A stretch of DNA of 64,000 nucleotides from Trichomonas vaginalis G3. Lineage: Eukaryota; Parabasalia; Trichomonadida; Trichomonadidae. Of this stretch, positions 51,073 through 60,804 are shown in pieces. Location: the NCBI RefSeq assembly GCF_026262505.1, contig NC_067206.1:12396205-12460204 (forward strand), written 5' to 3'. Made by a program: the position numbers and the translations under genes. The notes below the pieces were generated by a model. That model was given only the letters and a program-made list of their open reading frames with translations. It was not told the DNA's origin and did no database searches. The first letter of the stretch is position 1, and each line of letters starts with the position of its first letter.

Positions 51073-52485
51073 ATGTCGAATTATCATATTGATTATACTA
51101 TTTTTATGGATGATTACAAATTTGATTCAAAAGATGAACATAAGGTCACGGCTTTGGAAGATAATTCAACTAATAACATAAATTTTGTTTATTCTTGGAT
51201 TGAAAATGCACTCTTTATCATTGAAAAAACGCCAAGAGATAATATAGATAATCTTAATTGTGTGGAATCTGCATACAAAAGCTTAGATTCATCATACAAA
51301 TTCATTGAATCTACTAAAATTAGCAACTTTATTGACGAAACTATTCTAAATCAGTTATTTCAAGATCTAATTTCCGAAAATAGCATAATTGCACAAGGAG
51401 CATCAATTCTTTTACGATCCTATGCTAAAGACCAATCAAAGCTATTACTTGATTTCTCACAAAATGATGTATTTCAGAATCTGTTACAAATTTTGATAGA
51501 CAATCACAATAAAACTATATTAGCAAATATTACCAGTGTTATTATCGAGTGTTTATGCAGAAAGGCACTGATTTCACAAGAAATGATACAAAATTATAAA
51601 GATTTACTATTTAATTCAATCAAAAGTTTAATTACCAATGCATCAGACTATAATGATTCAAACACATCGAATATACTTTATTTACGTGCATTACTCCTTC
51701 TCTACACTTATATTAAAAATTATAATATTGATGAAAGCATTTGCGTTCAATTACATGCATTACTTCAAGAGTTCAATGAGATATGGATTAATTTAGAAAA
51801 TGAAGACGCAATGAAATTTTATTTTTGGACTTATTTTGATTTAATTCATTCAAATCAAGAATTAGAGTTAAATGATCAATTTTATAGCATATTAATCAAA
51901 TGGATGAACATATATAACTCAGATTGCTTAAATTTAGTTGTTTATTTACTAAATTTAAATAAATTTCCTCAAATTGATGATACAGACTTTGCACTACAAC
52001 AATTATGCAAGACAAAAGATTCACAGCAATTTCTATTGTTATTGGATTTAGAAGAAGCTCTTTTTGAGCAAAATCCTTTTAATTTAGATTATTTTTTCAA
52101 CAAAGATCGAAGTTTCCCAGTTCTAATTAACGGGAATGCTGAAATGCTATCTTTTGCTTGTTTACAGCGACTTTCATTATTTTATGCAAATATTTGCTTA
52201 ATGAGTGAATATACAGAACAACTTTTCATATCAGGAAGTTTTAATATCTTCAAGCGAACATTTGATCCTGACAGTAGTTATTGTGAATTGATAATTAAAG
52301 CAATTCTAAAATTTTTATACAACGAAACCATCAGAAAATCTATCCTGAGAGATTTGGAAAATGATGCATCACTAATTGAAGATATCCAAACCTGTGCTGA
52401 ATCCGAAAACAAAGAAATTTCCGAAATTTCAGAATTTTTCATAAACGAGTATGAAAGAATTAAAGACGAATCATCTCAATCATAA
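51073..52485 (+). CDS. Alpha-helical (ARM/HEAT-like) repeat protein, unknown function
   Basis: A 470-residue protein, almost entirely helical and acidic. Helix pairs are of armadillo style (NSIIAQGASILLRSYAKDQS, ILANITSVIIECLCRKALIS, CELIIKAILKFLYNETIRKS). The gene follows the propeller gene on the same strand after a 100-bp gap and may be independently transcribed. No diagnostic motif. AT-rich codon use resembles the karyopherin-like gene at 34787. Confidence 0.55.
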   Translation: MSNYHIDYTIFMDDYKFDSKDEHKVTALEDNSTNNINFVYSWIENALFIIEKTPRDNIDNLNCVESAYKSLDSSYKFIESTKISNFIDETILNQLFQDLISENSIIAQGASILLRSYAKDQSKLLLDFSQNDVFQNLLQILIDNHNKTILANITSVIIECLCRKALISQEMIQNYKDLLFNSIKSLITNASDYNDSNTSNILYLRALLLLYTYIKNYNIDESICVQLHALLQEFNEIWINLENEDAMKFYFWTYFDLIHSNQELELNDQFYSILIKWMNIYNSDCLNLVVYLLNLNKFPQIDDTDFALQQLCKTKDSQQFLLLLDLEEALFEQNPFNLDYFFNKDRSFPVLINGNAEMLSFACLQRLSLFYANICLMSEYTEQLFISGSFNIFKRTFDPDSSYCELIIKAILKFLYNETIRKSILRDLENDASLIEDIQTCAESENKEISEISEFFINEYERIKDESSQS

Positions 52486-53513
52486 CATAACAAACTATAA
52501 TAACTATTTATTCATTACATTTATTCATTTCGAACTTGAAAAATTTCATAAAGATACTATTTGTGTTCTTTTAAATGCTTATATGTTGTGCATTGTTTCC
52601 ACATAGGATAAAGTCAGGAATAGATGTTTTTAATCAATCATGAATTGAAAAAACTAAAATTCTATCACAAAGATTGAGTTTTGACAGCATTCTAAGCAAA
52701 CAATAGAATAAATCTGCCCCGATACTTTGAACGATGAAAATCCTAAGCCACTGTAATAAAATTAATCCTCAATTGTTGTATATATTGATATCTTTCTCTC
52801 ATAAAAATCTGTAAGACCGTTTTCGCGAAAAAGTCATTTTACATACATGCGTTACTTAGTTAGGCGATTGTTCTAACCTCAACCATAAAAATAATGCAAA
52901 ATATTGAAAGTCTAGATATAATTAAAATAGACTCTAAATATTGCCGCTGCACTTAAAACAAGATTTAACAAATTATGTTTAGATGCATTACATAAATTTG
53001 TATTTGCTAGAAAAGCATATTTTAATGTAATCAAATTCAATATCTCAGAATTATTTGATTTTTGAAGCAGAGTTTAACTGCAATTGTTTTATACACTGTG
53101 TCCTGATTTCATTTCCGTAGAGTCGAAAAAATCGAATTTTTTTAGGTGCAACTCCAGGCATGAAAAAAATGAGGCAAAAAAAACGCTTTCTTTAAGATAA
53201 TATGGTGACTTTGAGATTCACCTACCATATATGTATATCTTTATATGAAGGATTACTATCGTATTGTGTATGGTAGCAATGAAAGACATCTATCATGTAA
53301 GCCTACAAGATGCTATTAAGTTGATGAAAATTGAGAGGAGATAGGTGGTCGGTCGGAACCCTTAAGTCAAAAAAGTTACCACGCCAGTTCTTAACACGCG
53401 AGAAACCGTCAGACTGTATCATATAGATTTAAATTCAAGAAGAATAATGTTATTGTGCGAATGCGTTACACGTTCGAAGAGTTAAATTTTTGGATGGAAA
53501 TCCCAGTTAGTAT
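52486..53513. other. Intergenic up to the Polinton, nothing recognised
   Basis: About 1 kb without open frames. A slightly GC-richer stretch at 53337-53410 (GGTGGTCGGTCGGAACCC ...) was inspected for a tRNA or small RNA fold on both strands without success. Confidence 0.45.
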
Positions 53514-53563
53514 CTAGTAATTCGGTACCAAGGGTCTACGCCCCTCGGACCCCAAATTACTAG
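53514..53563. repeat. GC-rich palindrome at the Polinton left end
   Basis: CTAGTAATTCGG ... CCCCAAATTACTAG forms a 50-bp imperfect palindrome with a GC-rich centre (GGGTCTACGCCCC). It is the only sharp composition change between host spacer and element, so it is taken as the terminal repeat region. The partner end is not in the window. Confidence 0.55.
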
Positions 53564-53901
53564 AATTTACAAAAACCATTTGACATGTAAATTTTTTGAC
53601 ATTTACAAAATAAAAAAAAATAATTTTTAAAAAATAAACTTTAAAAAATAAACGTTAAAATTTTTGACATTTACAAAATAAAAAAATAATTTTTTAAAAA
53701 TAAACTTAAAAATAAACATTAAAATTTTTATTTATTTTTTTATCATAGATTTTAACACCCAGAGTAAAAAAATAAACTTAAAAATAAATTAACTCAAAAA
53801 TTTTTTAATTTCTGTATATACTAAATTTTTCATAAATGATAAAATTAATTTTAGGGTAGATCTAACCCGATATCTAACCTCATTTCTAACCTTGTGAATT
53901 T

Positions 53902-54042
53902 TCAGCAGTAAATATGCTGGCATGATTCAGGGATGTCATCGCTGCTGTCTTCAAACTCTTTTATAGATTCATACCATAAACGAGCTTCACGGGAGATGAG
54001 GAGTAATGAAACGATAATTAATAATTTATTAGTAAAATTCAT
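53902..54042 (-). CDS. 46-residue Polinton ORF with signal/membrane segment
   Basis: Begins MNFTNKLLIIVSLLLISREA, a good signal-anchor pattern, and continues with a short acidic part ending in Cys. It sits between the left end and the first recognised element gene, on the same strand as the next genes. It may be a small membrane protein of the element; function unknown. Confidence 0.45.
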   Translation of the reverse strand: MNFTNKLLIIVSLLLISREARLWYESIKEFEDSSDDIPESCQHIYC

Positions 54043-54067
54043 TTTATATAAAAATAAAATTTTATAT

Positions 54068-54298
54068 CTAATCTGATTTTTCGAATTCTTCTAACTTCTT
54101 CTTCAGTTCTGCTATATTATCTTCATATAATTTAATCTTTCTCAAAATACCATTTTTATCTAATGGCTGCTTAATTTTTCTAAATTGAACTCTACCATCT
54201 TTCATTTGATGAACATAAAAACCTTCTGGAATAGTTCCTGATTTAATGTATTCAACTAAAAACTTTTGTTTTGTTGCTTCAGTAATTTTAGTACTCAT
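54068..54298 (-). CDS. Small coiled-coil Polinton protein
   Basis: 76 residues: a compact N-terminal part (FLVEYIKSGTIPEGFYVHQM) and a C-terminal coiled coil (KIKLYEDNIAELKKKLEEFE). This kind of small ORF is seen near Maverick ends in trichomonads. Function unknown, possibly regulatory. Confidence 0.55.
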   Translation of the reverse strand: MSTKITEATKQKFLVEYIKSGTIPEGFYVHQMKDGRVQFRKIKQPLDKNGILRKIKLYEDNIAELKKKLEEFEKSD

Positions 54299-54372
54299 TT
54301 TATTAAAAGTAAAAAATAAAAAATATTTTTAAAATTAACTTTATTTTTTATGAGGACTCTCTGAGTTCATCT

Positions 54373-54395
54373 GAGCCGCTTAGCGGCTTCGTCGT
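54373..54395. repeat. Mini-palindrome GAGCCGCTTAGCGGCTTC
   Basis: A GC-rich stem (GCCGC/GCGGC) in an AT-rich element. A related GCCGCGTAGCGGC occurs inside the fibre gene at 62031. Such REP-like insertions seem to be scattered through the element. Confidence 0.65.
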
Positions 54396-54397
54396 CT

Positions 54398-54599
54398 TTT
54401 CCTTAATTCCTGCGGATCAACTAGGTCGGTTGAAGGTCTATTACTTTCTTTATAGTGTTTATAAAGTTTATAAGCCGCCATATGATAAGGATAATTAAAC
54501 CATAAATACGCTTTACCTAAAGTTTCAATCGATTATATAAATCATTATTGTTAGGCGTTTCAGGTGGTGCAGGGTATTCGAGAACATCTCTAACCATTT
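54398..54599 (-). pseudogene. Short Polinton ORF, looks broken
   Basis: A small minus-strand coding-like stretch starting MVRDVLEYPAPPETPNNND. It appears to carry about one break. A GC-rich mini-palindrome lies just downstream at 54373-54390. Confidence 0.35.
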
Positions 54600-54601
54600 A
54601 A

Positions 54602-55111
54602 TTACTTTAAAACTCTTGGTTTCTTTTTAGTTTTTAACGGTTTCTTTGCTTTTGCGATTTTAGCTAAAATATATCTTCGACCGTAATGGAACCAATTCGA
54701 ACCTCCTGTTTTAGGGTCAAAAGGTCTTCCATAACCGCCAGGGTCATATGGTGCGACTGCAGTTACTGGCGCTGGCGCTGGTGCTGAATTAATCGGCGGT
54801 GCCTCAATTGGTGGATATTCTGGCTGTTTCTCCTTTTCTTTAAGTGAATTTAATTTAAACTCTTCACCATTCAACTGACCTTTAAAATCTTTTAGCTGCT
54901 TAGATATTTCATTATCTTCACCTAAAAGGTTTTGCGACTGGTCAGCGACCCAGTTACCTAATTTCTTTAACTTTTCAGATTTTAATTTTCTGGCAGCAGC
55001 TCCCACAAGCATTCCAGCATTATTTTTTAAAGCTTTTGATACAGCTCCACCAGTTAAACCGTCAATAGCCTTATAACCTCCATACAAAGCTGATAGTGTT
55101 GAAAATACCAT
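54602..55111 (-). CDS. Polinton virion-type protein with hydrophobic N-terminus and basic tail
   Basis: 169 residues. The N-terminus is Gly/Ala-rich and amphipathic (STLSALYGGYKAIDGLTGGA, NNAGMLVGAAARKL), the centre is charged, then comes a Pro/Ala-rich linker (PPIEAPPINSAPAPAPV), and the C-terminus is strongly basic (AKIAKAKKPLKTKKKPRVLK). The layout recalls membrane-lytic or DNA-binding minor virion proteins of adeno-like viruses; that comparison is by style only. Confidence 0.5.
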   Translation of the reverse strand: MVFSTLSALYGGYKAIDGLTGGAVSKALKNNAGMLVGAAARKLKSEKLKKLGNWVADQSQNLLGEDNEISKQLKDFKGQLNGEEFKLNSLKEKEKQPEYPPIEAPPINSAPAPAPVTAVAPYDPGGYGRPFDPKTGGSNWFHYGRRYILAKIAKAKKPLKTKKKPRVLK

Positions 55112-55312
55112 TTAATGCTTATTAAAATCATTTCTCATAATGATTAACTCATAAAATTTTTCATCGGAGCTAAACGTTAATGAAACTCTGACTTTTTCAC
55201 CACTGAACCTCTTTATTAGTTCATTAATTCTATCAATTATATTAGCACATTTACTTACATCATCAATGATAGTAATATCATCACAAATTATTTTTACATT
55301 TAACGACGTCAT
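55112..55312 (-). CDS. Small Polinton protein, unknown
   Basis: 66 residues (MTSLNVKIICDDITIIDDVS ... ), an alpha/beta-looking fold ending just at the start of the next minus-strand gene. The tight spacing supports its being real. No recognised motif. Confidence 0.5.
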   Translation of the reverse strand: MTSLNVKIICDDITIIDDVSKCANIIDRINELIKRFSGEKVRVSLTFSSDEKFYELIIMRNDFNKH

Positions 55313-55387
55313 TTATTACAAATTAATTTCTTCTATTCTTTAAATAATTAACTGCAGGCGTACTACGTGGGAGTGGGTCGTGGCGCC

Positions 55388-55618
55388 TTATGTGCTGGCT
55401 AATTGCTTGAAACAGTGTATATTTTTCAGACCTGTTGGAATAATATCAGCCACGGCAGTTTGATTAATCGGTGTTCTATATAAATTTCTGTATAAATATG
55501 GTCCAGCTACCGCACCTGCAGCTAATAAAAGACCTACAGGAATTACAATTCTATTATAGTTCCGCGGTTTAGGGTCTTCATCAAAACTAGCCCATGCGCT
55601 TTCAGTCGTTGAACTCAT
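55388..55618 (-). CDS. Small Polinton membrane protein
   Basis: 76 residues with one central hydrophobic segment (IVIPVGLLLAAGAVAGPYLY) flanked by charged ends. Possibly a virion membrane-type protein. It lies in the same minus-strand run as the neighbouring virion-type genes. Confidence 0.5.
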   Translation of the reverse strand: MSSTTESAWASFDEDPKPRNYNRIVIPVGLLLAAGAVAGPYLYRNLYRTPINQTAVADIIPTGLKNIHCFKQLAST

Positions 55619-55635
55619 TTATATATAATTAAATT

Positions 55636-56526
55636 TTAATAAGCGATTAATATGAGTTCGATAATAATGCTATCTTTTCTATCACCAGGAAGGACAATAT
55701 CTTTTAGGCTCGATGGTTCAACTAATTTTATATTAAATTTATTAACATAATTAGTTATTGAATAATGCTTCGGCGGAGAATATAAGCAGTTCGTTAAACA
55801 TAAAATTGAATCTTCTGCGAACTCACTTATACTCGATTTAATTATTACTGGTTCTCTTGACCAAACGCTGTGAAAAGAAATTGAAGTTAATAAATTACCT
55901 TCTGCCCTCACGGCTATTGATTTTGGTAAATATTCTAAAAGGTCGATTAATGCTATTTCTTTTGCTCCAAAAAGAGCCATTTTCTTAAAACATTCTTCAT
56001 CATTGATTCCTGTAATAGCTCTAAAATTATTATTCGTGTATATATTTTCAATCTCATCACCGACAGCACCATCTTTTAAATCAAATATGAAACCAGCTTT
56101 TGAATTTGAATTAACACGAAATTCTATTGAATTAGTTTCAAAACTATAAAACATATCAACTTCATTAGGTTGAGGATATCCGGCACCTTTTAACTGTTCA
56201 ATAAGAACCGATTTAATCTTTTTATTAAATGCTGTCATATCATCTCCTGTGTCTAAATCTATATAAATCTGTAAATCATATTGATGATTATCTCTTATTA
56301 TTCCAAAGTTATATAATTCAATGGTTCGTCCTGCAGGAATGGTTTTTATCTGTCTTATTTCAATTGCTTTTTCACCAGTGTTATAATCAACCCAGTGTTT
56401 AGGGTATTCATAAATGTATTCACCATTGATTATTTTAAACGGTTGTGAAAATATGTGCTCATAATAGATTTTAATACTTTTATCATTAAGACTGGGAACG
56501 GTATTAACAAAATTTCTGACTTGCAT
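55636..56526 (-). CDS. Polinton structural-type protein, beta-rich
   Basis: 296 residues, beta-strand-rich (HWVDYNTGEKAIEIRQIKTI, YDLQIYIDLDTGDDMTAFNK) with a helical mid-part. Position in the virion-gene block and composition suggest a structural or capsid-associated protein. It is divergent from the ATPase gene across a 16-bp gap, so a bidirectional promoter probably sits there. Confidence 0.45.
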   Translation of the reverse strand: MQVRNFVNTVPSLNDKSIKIYYEHIFSQPFKIINGEYIYEYPKHWVDYNTGEKAIEIRQIKTIPAGRTIELYNFGIIRDNHQYDLQIYIDLDTGDDMTAFNKKIKSVLIEQLKGAGYPQPNEVDMFYSFETNSIEFRVNSNSKAGFIFDLKDGAVGDEIENIYTNNNFRAITGINDEECFKKMALFGAKEIALIDLLEYLPKSIAVRAEGNLLTSISFHSVWSREPVIIKSSISEFAEDSILCLTNCLYSPPKHYSITNYVNKFNIKLVEPSSLKDIVLPGDRKDSIIIELILIAY

Positions 56527-56743
56527 TTTTAATTATAATAAAATGAAACATTTATTTGAAGAAGTAGATGAAAAAATGAATGAAAAATCTGATAAACTCA
56601 ATAGTTCATTAATTCTTCCCTTCAGTAAGGATTATCAGTTCTGTTCAAACGGTGTGTATTTCTATTGCGGAAAAATGGGTTCGGGAAAGACTTTTAATTT
56701 AATTTGTCATATTTTAATTACTGAACGATTAGGTCAAGATTCA

Positions 56744-58050
56744 TATAGGGTGTCCAAAGGTGCGTTTAGCACAGCGCTCTATATGAGACTATTAAAGGAG
56801 ATATATGCTGATTATAAATATATAATAAAAAATATGAATATATGTATATGATGAGTAAGTTGTATTTTGGCGCCATGCCGGGATATAAAATGAATTTTGA
56901 GACAAGAGGCGGTTTCGCGGGAAATTTTGGCGGGATTTTTTTCATTTTTTTAATGAATCATAAAGAAAACATCCGCGCTCTTGCAAAAAAATGCAAAGAC
57001 TGTAAAAAATCTACGAGACATTGGTAAAATGCTTCGGTATGGATGCTCCTAGCTATTCCACTGTAACGTATCATGTTAGGATGTATCACTTCATGAACAA
57101 AAAGGCGCCCATCATAAAAATTGACAAAAAATCGCCGGATCAAAGAAAAATCAAAGCAATTCTTCAAGCGCTAGATGAAGACCCAAGAGCATCACTCAGA
57201 AGGATAGAGGAGATGACAAAGATACCACGTACAACAGTCAGTTATTATCTGCACAATTATTTGAACTACAAACTAGCGTATACACGTTGGGTTCCGCACA
57301 ACCTTAATTCAGTTCAAAAAAAATCTAGAGTCCAATCTTCGAAAGAGCTCCTCTCTATATTGGGTGCGTATCAATCCAAGAAGTTTCGCTTTTTAGTAAC
57401 AGGGGACGAGTCTTGGTTTCAATATGCAACAGAAGCCAAAATCATGTGGATCCCGAAGGATGAAAATCCGCAAACATTCCCGAAGAAAAAAATTGACACA
57501 CCAATGATGATGTTGTCGGTTTTTTGGGGCGTGAATGGCATCATCGCAATTGATATTCTTCAAAAACCTAATACGATGAATGCTCAGTATCTAATTGACA
57601 ATGTTCTTACTCAAATTATCAATTCTGATGAGTTTGAGAAATCCAAACAACAAAAACAAAAGTTTGCAATTCATTTTGATAATTCAAGAGTTCACAAAAG
57701 TCATAAGGTAATGAATTACTTGGTGGAAAACAATGTCAAAGTTGTTCCAAACCCAATTTATTCACCTGATATTGCACCCTCTGACTTTTATTTATTCGGC
57801 ACGCTAAAAAAGAGAGCTGAAGGACGCGAATTCGCGAGTCCAGATGATCTTGAAAATTTTGTAAGAGAGCAATTTGAGCAATTTTCTCATGATGATTTAA
57901 AGCGTGTCTTTCAAGCCTGGATCGATCGCTGCGAACGCGTGATTGAATCCAATGGTGATTATATTTAAATAAACTTTATATATATGTAACTTGTTTATTT
58001 CTATTCGCAGTATTCAGGTTTGTGCTAAACACACCTTTGGACACCGTATA
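56744..58050 (+). mobile_element. Tc1/mariner element (Tvmar1-like) with TA duplication
   Basis: The 1303-bp element at 56746-58048 has inverted ends TA(G/C)GGTGTCCAAAGGTG then GTTTAGCACA, identical over about 27 of 30 bp, flanked by TA at 56744-56745 and 58049-58050. Size, ends and the D,D34D transposase fit Tvmar1, the mariner family of T. vaginalis. The near-identical ends imply a recent insertion, later than arrival of the Polinton it sits in. Confidence 0.9.
56953..57968 (+). pseudogene. Mariner transposase, frameshifted near the N-terminus
   Basis: The first helix-turn-helix part starts at ATG 56953 (MNHKENIRALAKKCKDCKK). The long frame 57021-57968 (315 residues) holds the rest, and the two are one base out of register around 57003-57010. 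Numbered from 57021, the catalytic triad is D129 (TGDESWFQ), D220 (IHFDNSRVH) and D255 (APSDFYLFG), with 34 residues between the last two, the mariner D,D34D signature. The second HTH (IEEMTKIPRTTVSYYLHNYL) is intact. The catalytic domain is complete, so the frameshift may be a recent change or a sequencing error. Confidence 0.85.
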
Positions 58051-58731
58051 TTATGACCAAATCATTATATCAGCAACTTCAGATTCAATGGATTCAACAG
58101 CGAAGACATTTATGAGTAAAGTTCAGGCATCAGTAATTAAAGTTCCAGATAGCGAATTAATTTCTTTTCTTCAACAATATATAAGAAGAAAGAAGAAATA
58201 TTATGCAATAGTTGAATTTATACAATCAGGAATGCAAAAGACCTCGGAAGAAATGGAAAGAATTATTGATAAACATCATTTGAGACAGCAGGATGGTACG
58301 TATGATATGAAACGATTGACAAACTACATTCTCTCGAAACTTTCAAAATATCCTTTTAAAAAATATCCTTCAAACACTTTATTAGTTTGTGATGATTTCG
58401 CTGGTAAAGGTTTAGTTTCAAAACCAGATTCGCCATTAGCTAATTTAATTACTAAAGTCAGACATTATCACATGACTGTAGCAATACTAATGCAGACGTG
58501 GAGGTTTTTAGCTTTAAACATTAAACGTCTCATTACTGATTTCGTTATATTTCAAGGTTTCTCAAAATACGATATAGAATTAATTTGGAAGCAATCAGGT
58601 ATAACATTACCTTTTGATGAAATCTGGGATGCTTATAAATCACTCATTTCACCACGTTCATATTTAGAAATTCATATAATGACTAATACAATTAATGTTA
58701 AAAATATACCTTGCGAAAGACCAACATTATT

Positions 58732-59124
58732 TTAAAGCTTTATTTTTAGATGAGGTGTAGTGAATAGATTCCATCCATCTCTATCACTATTTCTGTTTAT
58801 ATTTTTGGTGTCATTCATGTCCACACTTTCTGGATCAGTCAATTTTTGAGGATAAAGATTAGAATAACTGTTTTTAATTGATGGTGCTTCACCGTTTAAC
58901 GCATAAACTCTATTACTTTCTGCATATTTAATGTTTGAACCACCAGAACCATCATTTACGTAAATAGTAAATGGTTTATAATCGATGTTCATATTTCGAC
59001 TTCTGCCTTTTGATTTCTTATTTAACACCTCAACATCTTTATAAACTGCGCCCATTTCAGTGAATTCAATTATATTTTCATTTTCAAGTTTCACATTTAA
59101 ACCTTTATCAAAGATATTATTCAT
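58732..59124 (-). CDS. Polinton protein, unknown
   Basis: 130 residues, hydrophilic, Asn/Lys-rich, with a Gly-rich turn (YVNDGSGGSNIKYAESN). It overlaps the ATPase stop by 4 bp on the opposite strand and is divergent from the next plus-strand gene with a 35-bp gap. No recognised domain. Confidence 0.5.
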   Translation of the reverse strand: MNNIFDKGLNVKLENENIIEFTEMGAVYKDVEVLNKKSKGRSRNMNIDYKPFTIYVNDGSGGSNIKYAESNRVYALNGEAPSIKNSYSNLYPQKLTDPESVDMNDTKNINRNSDRDGWNLFTTPHLKIKL

Positions 59125-59159
59125 TTTTATAGTAATAAAAGGTTTTTATTCTTTAGAAA

Positions 59160-59777
59160 ATGAGAAGTAAATCCATCTTAGCCGGTGCGGTGAATGTTCC
59201 AATCGAACCTACATCTAATGTTGATTCAAGAACGACAAATAATATTATAATCAAAAATTACAGCTCCGAAAACTTGAAAGATAAAGAGCCGGAGCTAAAA
59301 TCCGTTAATTTAAACACAGCTTCAAACACAAATGCTAACAGTGAAGTTAAGTTAGAATATCCACCTCCATTAGAACCAATCATATCGCGTGATGCCAACG
59401 ACAATCCATATTCAAACATTCAAACTAATCCTTCAGATAACGTAGACCATTACCTCCTTAATTTATACCAAACAATATTACTCAAAGACGATAAGAAGCT
59501 TTTGGTAAATCTTATTAGTAAGAATCAAATAATTTTAACAAAGGAGGATTTAGAAAATGTTATATCAAGAATAACAGGGAAACAGTGCGTTATTGATTAT
59601 CTCGACCCCGAAATCGAATGTTGCGGTCAGATGCCGGTATTTATGAAAATCGGTAGTATTAGAATAATCGAAACACCAGGAACTACAGGAGTTGAGTTTA
59701 AGTATAAATATTCGAATGAATATACAAAACTTTCAACAGAATATAAACTTTGCTTGAAATATGTTTTAACGAATTAG
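59160..59777 (+). CDS. Polinton protein, unknown
   Basis: 205 residues. The N-terminal half is low complexity (Asn/Ser/Thr/Pro). The C-terminal half is folded-looking, with IILTKEDLENVISRITGKQC and three further Cys (ECCGQMP), perhaps a small metal-binding domain. It lies among virion-type genes. Function not recognised. Confidence 0.5.
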   Translation: MRSKSILAGAVNVPIEPTSNVDSRTTNNIIIKNYSSENLKDKEPELKSVNLNTASNTNANSEVKLEYPPPLEPIISRDANDNPYSNIQTNPSDNVDHYLLNLYQTILLKDDKKLLVNLISKNQIILTKEDLENVISRITGKQCVIDYLDPEIECCGQMPVFMKIGSIRIIETPGTTGVEFKYKYSNEYTKLSTEYKLCLKYVLTN

Positions 59778-59802
59778 GTCAGTCGATGAAAAAAAATTCG
59801 GC

Positions 59803-60045
59803 TTAAGTCAAAAGTTTATAATATCTATCTAAAACTTCTTCAACACTTTCGAACTCATCTTCATAATGCAAGCCTAATTTAATTGATTTAGTACTGTTTT
59901 CAGAAACGCAATAAACATTTGTTTTCTTCACCGACATAACCAATTCATTTGTATCATCAAATAATAACAACCATTGTTCATTATTCAGTATATAAATTTC
60001 ATACTTTATATTTTTGGAAATGAGTTCTCTGATAAGTCGTTGCAT
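59803..60045 (-). CDS. Small Polinton protein
   Basis: 80 residues (MQRLIRELISKNIKYEIYIL ... ) with alpha/beta pattern. Its start overlaps the end of the next upstream minus-strand gene by 40 bp, as in compact viral-type gene blocks. Confidence 0.45.
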   Translation of the reverse strand: MQRLIRELISKNIKYEIYILNNEQWLLLFDDTNELVMSVKKTNVYCVSENSTKSIKLGLHYEDEFESVEEVLDRYYKLLT

Positions 60046-60785
60046 TTAATATTTTCTAAAAAATCAACATCTATGGTCATCTGCACAGGAGCTTTAATTT
60101 CAATTGGTTCGCCTTGAAAATCAACTAATCTAAATGTCATATCTTTTAAATGGTGTGGTTGAATTCGAACCCATTTTCCTTCGTGCCTTAATAGAATCGG
60201 AAAATTAGGCATGAATACAGAATTAACGGCGTAACAGAACGATTTATATTCTATAACAGAATTTTTATTATTAACTCCTGAAATTCCTGTTACATTACTT
60301 ATTTTTGATTCAACATATAAACAGTTTCCATAACATATGTAGGGTGCAGATTTCATTTCAATTATATATTTTTGATTTTCAATAGAAGATTTCAACGGTA
60401 ATTCTTGATGATAAGCACCTAGTAATAAACGTGCTCGATGAGTCATATCAGTAATTTTAAATTCTTTTTCGGAACTAAATTTTATTATTCCTGAATCAGT
60501 TAATTCACAGTTAAGGGCTCCGTTAAATTTTTCATCAATGAGATCCTGAATCTTTTTCTCTAACGTATCAATATCATATTTATTTCTTGCTTTAAAATGA
60601 ATTTCAGTACTAATACCATCGATTTCAAAAGTAATGAAATCGTTAGTGTCTGTTATAACAAATGAAGCGATAGTGCTAAAATCAAGAACTCTGAAAGCTA
60701 GTGGTTCATTCTGAAGACCAAGGTTAGTTTGTAATTTTAATGTCCCGTAATCATTAGGATCAGTACTTTGCAAATAGAACAACAT
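60006..60785 (-). CDS. Polinton capsid-family (penton/minor capsid-like) protein
   Basis: 259 residues, beta-rich. The C-terminal MTFRLVDFQGEPIEIKAPVQ followed by MTIDVDFL resembles the conserved ending of Polinton minor capsid (penton-type) proteins, where a D..G..I strand leads to a final hydrophobic strand. The N-terminus (TLKLQTNLGLQNEPLAFRVL) fits a jelly-roll. Assignment rests on pattern and position. Confidence 0.45.
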   Translation of the reverse strand: MLFYLQSTDPNDYGTLKLQTNLGLQNEPLAFRVLDFSTIASFVITDTNDFITFEIDGISTEIHFKARNKYDIDTLEKKIQDLIDEKFNGALNCELTDSGIIKFSSEKEFKITDMTHRARLLLGAYHQELPLKSSIENQKYIIEMKSAPYICYGNCLYVESKISNVTGISGVNNKNSVIEYKSFCYAVNSVFMPNFPILLRHEGKWVRIQPHHLKDMTFRLVDFQGEPIEIKAPVQMTIDVDFLENIKCNDLSENSFPKI

Positions 60786-60804
60786 TTTTATTCTAATTAA
60801 AAAT

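Larger units (their letters stand above)
56543..58735 (+). pseudogene. Polinton packaging ATPase gene, interrupted by a mariner
   Basis: The 5' part (from 56543) carries the Walker A motif GKMGSGKT in a HerA/FtsK-type context (GVYFYCGKMGSGKTFNLICH). The 3' part (after 58050) has the Walker B-like NTLLVCDDFAGKG and a following sensor region (ITKVRHYHMTVAILMQTWRF). Between the two parts lies a complete mariner (56746-58048). The family packages DNA into capsids. The insertion is one break; otherwise both parts are open. Confidence 0.75.

Noticed and set aside
53337-53410. Possible tRNA or small RNA in a GC-richer patch
   Set aside because: No cloverleaf with proper D and T arms could be drawn on either strand.
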